Part shown: piece after piece, positions 27,854 through 37,003 of the stretch | Layout of the letters: every line of letters starts with the position of its first letter | Position numbering within the stretch: position 1 is the stretch's first letter | Source of the DNA: Asparagopsis taxiformis | Lineage: Eukaryota; Rhodophyta; Florideophyceae; Bonnemaisoniales; Bonnemaisoniaceae | NCBI GenBank assembly: GCA_030407315.1 | Contig: JALQPE010003180.1 | Location: forward strand, 1-64,000 | Direction of reading: 5' to 3' | Length of the DNA: 64,000 bases | Program-made: the position numbers and the translations under genes | The notes under the pieces: generated by a model | The model's database searches: none | Seen by the model: only the letters and a program-made list of their open reading frames with translations | Told to the model about the DNA's origin: nothing

Positions 27854-29890
27854 ATGCTCTTCTCCATCATCCCTCTGTTCCTCATCCTCGCAACCTTCAT
27901 CCCCTCCGCAGTTGCAAACCAGACAAGTCTCAATGAAGCCGCCGAATTTCTCCCCGACCTGGCCGTTCATCAGGATCTCGGACCCCGCTGTCCGTCCGCC
28001 TGTTTCCGTCGACGAGAATTAGCCGAAAGATCGTGCGCTCTCGGCGGCTCCAGAGGCTGCAGCGTGAGACGCTGCCGCCGTTCTCGAGGCCCCATCCGTA
28101 ATGGAAGAAGGTTCCGTGGATTCCGCTGCACTCGTAGACGTCGTCCCGACAGTGGTGGTGGAGCTCGTCCCCCCGTCGTTCCCCCGCCCCCGGGGGTACC
28201 TGCCCCTCCGGTGGTACCCGTCCCCCCAAGGACTTGCACCAATATTTGCAGAATCTTCGAAAATGTCGCCCAGACGGACTGCACACCCTTCACCGCCTCG
28301 GGCGCCTGTACCGTTTTGCGATGCTTGCTCGACAATGGTGCCATTGGGTTTGTCTGTACTCAACCTATTCCTGGATTTGGAACTGGTCCGCCTCCAGTAG
28401 TCACACTGCCCCCATCGACAACTGCTGCTGTGGTCACTGCTCCAGTGACTGTCGCACCTGTTACTCTAGCACCTGTTACTCTAGCACCTGTTACTCTAGC
28501 ACCTGTTACTTTAGCACCAGCTCCTGCACCTGGTACAAATCCCCCGGTTTCTATCCCCCCTGTGACAAATCCGGGACCTCCAATTGTACCACCAGCACCA
28601 ACTTGCATGGTTTCAACCACTGGAACTATGATCACATGTTCATGCACAGATACAATGGACGCGGGTACTTCGCCCGCTTTTGATGGCGGCTTCGAGGATT
28701 GTTTCTTCAACTGTCTCGTTGCTGAAGTTGGAGAAAATTGTGCTCCTCCTGCTATGGGAATACAAGGAGTGATTGACGGGGCAGCCGCAGGATGCTGCAT
28801 GCAATGCGTCAATGGAGTCTTCGAAAGTAACATGTGCACAACTGGAGGCGCATCACCTACTTGTACTCTAGATGTAATGGGTCAAGATGCTACATGTTCG
28901 TGCGATGGGACTGACGTCGATACCGTTACCATACCGATGGCTACCGGAAGTGGCGCGGCATGTTTCACTACCTGTATCACAAATGCATTGATGCCGGAGT
29001 GTACCGCGGGTCCACCTGTCACCCTAGGTACTGTCCTTGCTGCCGAGCAAGAAGGTTGCTGCACTACCTGTGACGATGGAATGTTCCAAGGTGGGGTGTG
29101 CGTAAGTGGAGGCGCACCACCTACTTGTACTCTAGATGTAATGGGTCAAGATGCTACATGTTCGTGCGATGGGACTGACGTCGATACCGTTACCATACCG
29201 ATGGCTACCGGAAGTGGCGCGGCATGTTTCACTACCTGTATCACAAATGCATTGATGCCGGAGTGTACCGCGGGTCCACCTGTCACCCTAGGTACTGTCC
29301 TTGCTGCCGAGCAAGAAGGTTGCTGCACTACCTGTGACGATGGAATGTTCCAAGGTGGGGTGTGCGTAAGTGGAGGCGCACCACCTACTTGTACTCTAGA
29401 TGTAATGGGTCAAGATGCTACATGTTCGTGCGATGGGACTGACGTCGATACCGTTACCATACCGATGGCTACCGGAAGTGGCGCGGCATGTTTCACTACC
29501 TGTATCACAAATGCATTGATGCCGGAGTGTACCGCGGGTCCACCTGTCACCCTAGGTACTGTCCTTGCTGCCGAGCAAGAAGGTTGCTGCAATACCTGTA
29601 TAGGTGGAGTCCTCCAAAATGGTGTATGCGTCACTGATGATTGTGTATTCTCTGGGCCGCCAGATAACAGGATTGTTACTTGTACATGCGCAGGTGAGAC
29701 AGGGACGGCAAATGTCAGAGAAGCTGGTGATAATGTCAGAGTTTGCTATGAAAACTGTCTGGAAAGTAGGGTTGTATGCGAACCAGGACTACCAGGGGGT
29801 TTACAAGGTGATATATTTGGAGAAGCCATGGATTGTTGTGATCAATGTGGAGGAGATTTCATGGCGAACAGATGCAACGACTCGAGATGA
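27854..29890 (+). CDS. Secreted cysteine-rich repeat protein
   Basis: 678 aa. Signal peptide at residues 1-21 (L-F-S-I-I-P-L-F-L-I-L core, then S-A-V-A). Residues ~50-105 are very arginine-rich with paired cysteines; ~105-125 and ~178-240 are proline-rich linkers, the second with four A-P-V-T-L units. From ~255 on there are five cysteine-rich modules of about 85-88 residues sharing C-x-C...C-F-x-x-C...G-C-C-x-x-C; modules 2-4 are identical or nearly so, 1 and 5 diverged. It looks like an extracellular matrix or wall protein with disulfide-bonded modules, but no named domain fits. No introns; TATA box present. The recent repeat expansion means copy number may differ between strains. Confidence 0.85.
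   Translation: MLFSIIPLFLILATFIPSAVANQTSLNEAAEFLPDLAVHQDLGPRCPSACFRRRELAERSCALGGSRGCSVRRCRRSRGPIRNGRRFRGFRCTRRRRPDSGGGARPPVVPPPPGVPAPPVVPVPPRTCTNICRIFENVAQTDCTPFTASGACTVLRCLLDNGAIGFVCTQPIPGFGTGPPPVVTLPPSTTAAVVTAPVTVAPVTLAPVTLAPVTLAPVTLAPAPAPGTNPPVSIPPVTNPGPPIVPPAPTCMVSTTGTMITCSCTDTMDAGTSPAFDGGFEDCFFNCLVAEVGENCAPPAMGIQGVIDGAAAGCCMQCVNGVFESNMCTTGGASPTCTLDVMGQDATCSCDGTDVDTVTIPMATGSGAACFTTCITNALMPECTAGPPVTLGTVLAAEQEGCCTTCDDGMFQGGVCVSGGAPPTCTLDVMGQDATCSCDGTDVDTVTIPMATGSGAACFTTCITNALMPECTAGPPVTLGTVLAAEQEGCCTTCDDGMFQGGVCVSGGAPPTCTLDVMGQDATCSCDGTDVDTVTIPMATGSGAACFTTCITNALMPECTAGPPVTLGTVLAAEQEGCCNTCIGGVLQNGVCVTDDCVFSGPPDNRIVTCTCAGETGTANVREAGDNVRVCYENCLESRVVCEPGLPGGLQGDIFGEAMDCCDQCGGDFMANRCNDSR
28454..28513 (+). 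repeat. 15-bp minisatellite x4 inside the gene
   Basis: Four copies of GCACCTGTTACTCTA (the last with one change) code for A-P-V-T-L repeats in the linker of the cysteine-rich protein. Confidence 0.95.
28861..29590 (+). repeat. 264-bp in-frame tandem repeat, ~2.8 copies
   Basis: Starts at 28861, 29125 and 29389 with exact 264-bp spacing. Read side by side the units are identical except near the outer borders; the third diverges after about 29590. 264 bp = 88 codons, so the frame is kept. Identity of silent sites shows very recent duplication or gene conversion. Confidence 0.95.
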
Positions 29891-31131
29891 GGGGGGAGAA
29901 GTACACAGTGAAAATGTTGAATGTTTGCTCAACCATAGAGATAGAAGTTGATTTTGGCGTCGAGCTTTGAATCAGCCTGAGACCATTTGTGTGGATTAAA
30001 GAAAAAGGTACTTGAGCGTTGAGAGATCTGCAGTCGCATGGCTACAAGTCGTACACTAGATTAGAACAGAACTCTAGTCACACGCAATATTAGAGCCAGT
30101 TTCTGAAACATAACCGACTTGTCGTGACATGGTTGAACTTGAAATCACTGAAAACTCCAAACGCAGCTAGAACAATTATTAGACAATGGGTGTATTCAAG
30201 GTCCTTATCCACATACGTCCAACTTGTCCATATTGCTATGGCTGCATCTCTGAGAAGAACAAACTATCAATATTTTTTGCATCAGAATCGTTCACGTTTG
30301 GCATTTTCACCCAATCATTGCGCAAAGTAATAGGCGGCTTGTGTAGGACCAACAAAATAGCACCACTTGCACTCGACGTGGAAGCAGTGTCAGAATCTTT
30401 TCCTCGACATGAGAAAGAAGTGTGAGCCATGTGTTTCTTTTCATTTAGGGATATCTGACATAATGTCGACAATTCCATCAATGAAGCACCTATGAGAAAC
30501 TAAAATTAATCCAATGCAACGCTAGAGTGTCGACTTGAAAGCGAAGTTGCCGAGCATATGACACGTTAAGGGACTGCGGATGATTGAATTGCAATCCGCA
30601 ATGGATGCATGTTCAGAGAGGTGCAGTTGACTTACTCATGACGACCCACACGCGATTGGACGAGTCATACAGTCACTCCGAGATCTGCACTCGCTGAAAA
30701 GAGCATTGATTGTGCAATCGCCGAGTAGAGGACGATGTGTACTTGTCGAGACCTGATTGGACCCATGACTGAACACGCAAATAATTTCTCTCCTTTCCAC
30801 CCGTACGTACGTACTGTGACATCATCGCGTTACCACTTCAACGCGCGCGCAAGTCTAACGACTCAATCCAAGAGTGCGTAGCGTACGCGTCATCGTTAAT
30901 TTCCCGGTCGCTTCCTTTTAGTGTCACATCTCTATCCTAGAAACGCGTCTGGAAAATATCCTCATCTCCCCATATACACGGCCACGGTTCAAGTAGTCAG
31001 TTGAAAAGACAGTCCGCTCATATGGGTTGGATGCTGTCGTGACAGACCTGCAGATTCATACTTGTCACTTTTCGGCCACTGGCACGATGTTCAGCGATGA
31101 TGATGTCCTCCAGATCGGAAACTACGACGGT
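29891..31131. other. Non-coding region downstream of the cysteine-rich gene
   Basis: Only short frames without motifs (for example 30186-30425 plus, 79 codons). No repeat shared with the window was seen in this stretch. Confidence 0.4.
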
Positions 31132-31355
31132 TGGCACTAGACACATGTTCCACTGACTGTCCAATTCATGACATGATGTAACTGTTCCATTCACTCACGC
31201 CAATCTCGACGTTTCGCCGATATTTTCCGTCAATGTCGTCACCAGTGCATGACATGTGTCGGTGTATGATGTCTCTCCATTTCACCGACCGAGAGCAGCT
31301 ATGATTGATGGCACGAGACACATATTCCACGGACAGTCCATTTCAAGACATGATG
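31132..31355 (+). repeat. Imperfect direct repeat, spacing ~177 bp
   Basis: GGCACTAGACACATGTTCC...GACATGATGT near 31132-31178 recurs as GGCACGAGACACATATTCC...GACATGATGT near 31309-31355, about 85-90% alike over 47 bp. Probably an old tandem duplication in non-coding DNA. Confidence 0.5.
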
Positions 31356-31937
31356 TGTCTGGTGTCGACATGACCATGATTCATCCGTTGTACAAATCTA
31401 GATCTGCACCAATAGCAACGTGTCGCCATCATTTTTCACTAATTTCATCCAACTATACTGCTCCGCGAGAAAAGGCATACTGTGTGTACAAATGTGTCGT
31501 TCGACTTTTTTTTCTTGCCGCGCTTGGCACCGGCGAGAAAAGATATAGTGCTGTAGTGTAAGCACGAGCAACGAGCAAAGTCATTCCGAAGGGAAGGGCA
31601 AGCTCCAAACGTCCTCAACAATATATTCGCAAATGAATAATTTAAATTATTCCTCAAAAATAAGTCATTTTTCGTGAGTTTTCAATAGAATAATTTATTC
31701 CAAGACCAAAATAATTCGACACCGAGAGACAACATCATCCCCGCCGTTATGTGTGTTAGGAGGATGATCTCTCTGCCCGTCGTCCGTTTACAGATACTAT
31801 TGTAATTAGCCTTAACATCTCACACACGACTGCCTTGGCACCACAACTTGATATTTATATCACAGGTCATAAGGGACAAAATGAGAAGAACGCGGTTTTT
31901 ACTGCAGGGCTGGCTGAAAATCATTCAGGTTCAACCC

Positions 31938-32001
31938 GGGGGTAGGAGTACGGTAGTCCTCGGGTAATTAATCTACCAAATGCGTGTAGCGAGAGGCCCC
32001 C
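31938..32001 (+). ncRNA. Structured motif, copy 2
   Basis: Shares with 17763-17827 the blocks GGGGGTAGGAGT, GTAGTCCTC, GCGTGTAGCG and AGGCCCCC at near-identical spacing, while the middle differs. Here an inner hairpin GGTAG/CTACC forms instead, which suggests that structure is kept as sequence changes. The outer stem is 5 bp (GGGGG/CCCCC). Function unknown. Confidence 0.4.
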
Positions 32002-32558
32002 ATAATCCCAAAGTCACGTGCACTGACGGTTTCTGCGTAGCGATGTAAGCGTTCAATTGATGCATATTGCATACGTTAGCAATTCAGTTCGAGAGTTCCA
32101 TCTGGCATTTTGAGATTGGAAACCAAGTGAAAACAATGAAATAGCTTGGCGCTACTCTAGAGAAAGACTGGACACTGTGGGAGCTTGAGAGCACTCCATT
32201 GCCACTCATATCCGTTATCTGCACACATTGGACAAGCTCCGTTTATAATGTTTGCGCTTTTCCTCTGTCCCGATTCTGTCCTTGACACTACTGGTACCGT
32301 CGGAGTCCCTGTTAGCACTAGGCTCATTGGTTATTTTGCTACTCCTACAGCCGATATCCCAGTTTTGCTTCCCGTTTCTTCATCTCAGTGAAGTATTCCG
32401 GTGGCTTCCAGCCAGAATCAAAACTTTTTGCTTCGATGCTGCAGGGATAATAGCCTCGGTGGAGGGTAATTGCAGCCGTTTTGTAGGAAAAGACACAGGA
32501 TCATGGAATAGATGTGTCCCGAGCAGGAAACGGTGAGCTTCCTGACCGTACTGTTCGA
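32002..32558. other. Unassigned sequence, possibly the 3' part of the DIRS-type element
   Basis: About 550 bp downstream of the recombinase frame. No coding motif, no recognised terminal repeat. Confidence 0.3.
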
Positions 32559-33453
32559 TTAGCCGCCCTGTGCTTGCGTGAGTGGCAATTTCTGCGCTAT
32601 GGCTCGTCCGTTTGTGAGATAGTGTCGCAATGACTGCACGATCTCCCATCTACCATGCATTGCTATTGATGTTGCTTCCATGCCATTAGAGAAGTCATGG
32701 AGGGCACTTCCGATTCGTGCTGAATGTGGGGTGAGGCTTGGTGGGTGACCGAAGAAAGCCGCTGCCTCTTTAAAGTTCGACAAGTAAGAGGCGTAAGAAA
32801 GCGGGAACACGAGACCGGACCTTTTGCTTGTATTGGCATATCGATGGAGAAGCTTCTGAACCAGCTCATCTCTAATCGAAGTAAACTGCAAAGGGCCGGT
32901 TTTGGAATCTTTGAAGTTCACGCCCACGATCAATTCCGACAAATGTATCGTACGAGTATCTCCATGCAACGCAATATCCGTCCATTTCAATTTCAAAACC
33001 TCTGATGCCCTGAGGTACCCTCTACAAGCAGTCAGTAGCGCGGCGGCAATACAAAGCTGGATCTTACATCGCTGATAATGTACGATTGCTAACATAAGAT
33101 GAAGGGTGAGAGGTAAAGCAGCTTGCGATTGTGTAAGCTTGCTCCATCCTTTTTTTACCCTTCGGGATCTTGGAAGCGTTAAACAAAGCTCCGGTACAGC
33201 GATAGACAGATGTGATATAAGGTTGAAAAATTTCTTGCTTTCGCCTAGATGATTAATTATGCATAGCCTGTGTATGGATGTAGTTGCTGAATGTGACATC
33301 AAGCGCGTAGGTTGTTCTGGGCAGGTGGTGTACTTTGCTATAGAAGCTCTTTAAGGCAGACATATATCTGTTTCGTTTTGTTGGTTTTAGGGTGTTTCGA
33401 ATGAGAGGGTATTTGTCATAGACTGTTAGTGCATTTTCGGCTATGTTTCTCAT
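32559..33453 (-). pseudogene. DIRS/Ngaro-type tyrosine recombinase (frameshifted)
   Basis: Two overlapping minus frames. 33453-33253 holds the N-terminal SAM-like part (R-Y-M-S-A-L-K-S-F-Y), and 33302-32559 holds the catalytic part. The latter has the first arginine in C-R-G-Y-L-R-A-S-E-V, then P-H-S-A-R-I-G-S (H-x-x-R), H-G-R-W, and the nucleophile in L-R-H-Y-L. That is the R-H-R-Y set of tyrosine recombinases used by DIRS/Ngaro retrotransposons to integrate circular DNA without target duplication. An RNase H of the same type lies just upstream (33604-33953), which rules out a lone Crypton. One frameshift near 33260-33300 breaks it. Confidence 0.8.
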
Positions 33454-33603
33454 GAAATCATCACCTGCAACGGTTCTGTTTAGGTTTCATCGTGCGGTCG
33501 TCAGTTGCGCTTCTGTGTTCATTACTCGTACGTAGTACTAACTCCTTTAGAGTGATTGACCCCGTTCGAACTGTTGTGCGGCGACGAAACAGGCCTGATT
33601 CCG

Positions 33604-33953
33604 CTATATTTGATGTTCTGGTAATCCCAGTGACGGATTGCCAAGAAACCAAGTCGGTCGTAGTTGTGATGGGCCGTCTGCAGGATTAGACTCTGACGGG
33701 ACGTGAATGAAGAGTGGATGTAAGTGGTGCGCTATTAGAATCTCCGCAAAACGCCGGCAAGGCAACGAGAGTTCCATGGACGACGATCTTCCTTTCTGTA
33801 GTGCACCGATCACCACTAGTGAGTCCAAAAAAATTAAAACAGGATTTACAGTAATTGGGTGTGACACAGCCCATTCTACTGCAAGGACTGCGGCGTGGGC
33901 CTCGAGAACATTGATGAGCTGTTTGCGTCTCCATTTATGTGAGAACGCAACTT
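33604..33953 (-). pseudogene. DIRS/Ngaro-type RNase H fragment
   Basis: A minus frame running from the truncation point at ~33953 to TAG at 33604. It has Q-L-I-N-V-L-E-A-H-A-A, then F-L-D-S-L-V-V-I-G-A-L-Q-K-G-R-S-S-S and V-P-S-E-S-N-P-A-D-G-P-S, a signature of DIRS-group RNase H. RT should precede it but is missing, cut off where the LTR family at 33953 begins. Confidence 0.75.
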
Positions 33954-34739
33954 ATAGGACCAGCCGGAATGGCGATCGCTAAGGGGAGTTCAAGGATCGC
34001 TTGCCGTGTCAGGGCGTGGCGAACCGGATCGCGCTGTTGAGCTTGCGCTGCGCGTGTCGCTCGGTAGCGGTGGTGGCCAGGTGGTACGACTGCAGAACGC
34101 GCAGGGATCGATCGCAACACGGGATTCGCGGGCCGGCGCAAGCCGTGATCTCAGGGTGGTTTTTCACCGAGTAAACTCGAGCACAACGCGATCTACGCAG
34201 GGGTCGTAAATACCTGGCCGAGTAGTATGCGACGCAACGCGCGGTATCGCGGTGCGACGCAATTCGACGGTCGGTATACGCGGCGCGCGCGCACGTACGT
34301 CAGAGATCGTGAGCAATCCGCACGCAAAAGTGACGCAATTTATGCCGCTAATTCGAACGCGGGTTGGAGCGATAGTGACGAGTTGAGTCCGCGTGCACCC
34401 GCGCTGAGTTAGTAAGCGAGCGTACGCGTAGCGATTCAATTACGTGTCACAGTGCATCTGCGCGAGCGCGTGCGATTGCGAGCCCGGCGCCACGTGTAGC
34501 GATTTCTACGAATTTCCCTTTATTTCCCCTTTTTGGGTTTTTTATGACAAAAGTCTTTTTTCCAAAATATTCCCTTTTTTGCGTGCGAGCGAGCGGCCGC
34601 CGGTAGGCCGCGCAAGGACAACCTGTCCTGAGTAGTTAGCTACTAATGGTCGTTCTGCTTGTCACCTTACCAATAAACAGTCAGCAATTTCGCAGCTACG
34701 AGTTAACCGTCTAGCGCGTCGCGAGGACCGATTGCGTTG
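33953..34739. repeat. LTR family R, copy A: second half inverted
   Basis: 33953-34328 matches the first half of copies B (34749-) and C (47812-) in direct orientation (TAGGACCAGCC start). 34329-34739 matches their second half in reverse complement, beginning at the LTR end (GTGACGCAATTTATG) and ending ATTGCGTTG. So copy A is either an LTR with its second half flipped or two fragments joined head to head. It truncates the DIRS remnant on its left. Confidence 0.75.
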
Positions 34740-34748
34740 AGACTTTGG

Positions 34749-35513
34749 TGTAGGACCAGCCAGGATTGCGATCGCTAAGGGAGTTCTAGAATTGCTAGCC
34801 GTGTCAGGGCGAGGTGAACCGGACCGCGCTGGTTGAACATGCGTTTCGCTCGTCGCTCGGTCGCGGTGGCGATCGGGTGGTACACGGCAGAACGCGCAGG
34901 GATCGATCGCAACACGGGATTCGCGGGCCGGTGCGAGCCGTGATCTCAGGGTGAGATCACCGAGTAAACTCGAGCACAACGCGATCCACACAGGGGTCTT
35001 AAATCCCTGACCTAGTGATGTGCGACGCAACGCGCGCTATCGCGGTGCGACGCAGTTCGATCATCGGTTTATGCGCAGCGCGCACGCGAACGTCGGCGAT
35101 TGTGAGCAACCCGCACGCAACGTTTCAACGCAATCGGTCCTCGCGATTCGCTAAACGCTTAACTCGTAGCTGCGAAGATGCTGGCTGTTTATTGGTAACG
35201 TGCGAATCGGAACGACCATTAATAGCTAACTACTCAGGACAGTTTTTCCTTGCGCGGCCGGCCGGCGGCCGCTCGCTCGCACGCAAAGAGGGAAATATTT
35301 GGGAAAAGACTTTCGTCATAAAAAACCCAAAAAGGGAAATTCGTAGAAATCGCTACACGTGGCGCCGGGCTCGCAATCGCACGCGCTCGCGCAGATGCAC
35401 TGTGACACGTAATTGAATCGCCACGCGTACGCTCGCTTACTAACTCAGCGCGGATGCAACTCGACGCCATCGCTTCAACCCGCGTGCGCGTTCTCGACAT
35501 AAATTGTGCCACA
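34749..35513 (+). repeat. LTR family R, copy B (765 bp), likely 5' LTR of gypsy-2
   Basis: Starts TGTAGGACCAGCC and ends AAATTGTGCCACA (TG...CA), colinear with solo copy C (47812-48605). The gag-like gene begins 142 bp downstream in the same orientation, so this is the probable 5' LTR of the decayed gypsy-2 element. Its second half (35126-35513) forms a ~400-bp inverted repeat with 34329-34739. Confidence 0.75.
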
Positions 35514-35654
35514 TTCCCCCGACTAACATCACATCTCTTCGTGCACATCCTCTGCCGTTTTCTCCTATCTGCTCTTCTCTCTTGCGGCCTTCTCTCTTTT
35601 TCCTTTTCTCTTTGTTATTCTCTCTTGTCACACGGAACGCCGCTTTTCTCGTCG

Positions 35655-36307
35655 ATGCACGCGTTCGCACCAGCTATGGCGCACGACGGTGATACCCTTC
35701 TTAGCTGGCTGCGCGCCAGCGTTCCTTCAGGCGAAGAAGCTGCGACGCAGATACGCTCGCCGTCAGCAGCTCAGCGTTTCGCTTCTTCGGTACCCGCGAG
35801 CCCCGAGAGCCCGTTTTATCTTTCCATGGCTCAAGCGTCGTCCGCAAGCGCGCCAGTTGCCGCGACAGCGAGAGCGAATAACGCGGACAGCATTGGTGCA
35901 TCGCCAGGCGTTATCGCGACGGTGGCCGTGACTGCCACGCCCACATCAGCGACTGGGAGTAGCGCTAACGTTGGCGTGCCTCTTCGGTCTGTATCTGCTC
36001 CTTCTTCTGTTTCTCTCCCTTCAACCGCGCAACATGTTCCCGTTGTGGCGCCGCGCGCGCGCTACGAAGACCCTTCTGCGTTTCGCTTCTTGACGCGTAC
36101 GATGCCGACGTGGTCCGAGCTGAGCCGAGTTCAGTACTTCCCCCGGCACTTCCAGTGGGCCCGTATTGCCGATGTTAACCGCTACGCGGTATTACCCGGC
36201 CACAAGAACGCGCAAGCCGTGTGGGACGCGCGACGCGAGACGGCGCTGTGCGACTTGGCTGTACCCGCGAATCTTCCATGCGAAGCTTATTTCCTTGAGG
36301 ACACAGC
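35655..36307 (+). pseudogene. gypsy-2 Gag-like protein, first segment
   Basis: The frame extends upstream into the LTR, so the first ATG after it (35655) is preferred. It encodes an alanine- and serine-rich start and then a more conserved-looking block with W-S-E-L-S-R-V-Q-Y-F-P-R-H-F. It is cut at 36307 by a solo LTR and resumes in the same phase at 37004. It is probably Gag of a large gypsy element, by position after an LTR; no zinc knuckle was found and no known Gag fold is recognised, so the label is tentative. Confidence 0.5.
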
Positions 36308-36998
36308 TTTCATACCGCCTGGCGGTCCTCTCAATCTGAGCCGTGTCACTTCCCTATTGGGTACCCACTTAAGGGATGTGCCAATCACGAGGCACCAGCC
36401 AACTGGGCGTGTTTCCTGTAATTGGGACTAGCACAAGGTTGTAAACACCCTACTCGGGCCTATCAGCCCCGGCCAAGACCCCAAAAGGGGCAAATTTCTA
36501 ACTTAAGCTGATCAGCTGTACATTAAAATGTAAGCCTAACTGGCAATAACCTCATGGGTAGGCGAGTGCCGTTAACTGGGCTCTGGTTGGTCAATAACTG
36601 GATATTTATTACTAACCACTAACCCTAGCCCTAGCTTACAGTACACTTAGTATAAATACGCCACTGGAATAGCCAGTAGGCACGGTTTCTAGAGTAACGT
36701 AAACTCAAGTGGAATTACGACCCACTGGAACAGTGTTCGCATACCTATTGTTCAACCCCTCTCCGGGAAAACCTTAGGGTTAGCCAACAGCTCGACGGAT
36801 TACGTCACTTGCTCCATTAATACGCACCTCGCGTGAGCGCTATAATCGCACAACCCCATCCGAGTAGCGATATCTTCTCTCATACGAGATTACCGGCTGG
36901 GTACGTTATAAGGTTCATCTGCTCTACCACCTCCTCTACCGAGGCTCGGGACACCTGTCGGGTGGTTTGCCGCTCCTGCGGATTTTCTACCTGCTACA
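36308..36998 (+). repeat. Solo LTR family S, copy 1 (691 bp)
   Basis: Flanked by ACAGC on both sides (36303-36307 and 36999-37003), inserted in the gag-like frame. It is ~90% or more alike to 54372-55054 by eye. The start reads TTTCATACCGCC here but TGTCATACCGCC in copy 2, so the terminal G is mutated; the end is CTGCTACA. It contains a TATAAATACG promoter-like site near 36650. No internal region is present, so it is a solo LTR from LTR-LTR recombination. Confidence 0.85.
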
Positions 36999-37003
36999 AC
37001 AGC

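Noticed and set aside
28019..28839. Long minus and plus frames inside the cysteine-rich gene
   Set aside because: Shadows of the real plus-strand gene, which has a signal peptide and repeat structure.
28861..29590. CRISPR-like array
   Set aside because: Repeats are contiguous 264-bp coding units without spacers, in a eukaryotic gene.
32559..33302. Lone Crypton or bacterial integrase
   Set aside because: A DIRS-type RNase H lies directly upstream on the same strand.
34749..35513. Partner LTR for copy C (47812-48605) bounding one large element
   Set aside because: Copy C has its own CCATA duplication inside copia-2, so it is an independent solo LTR.
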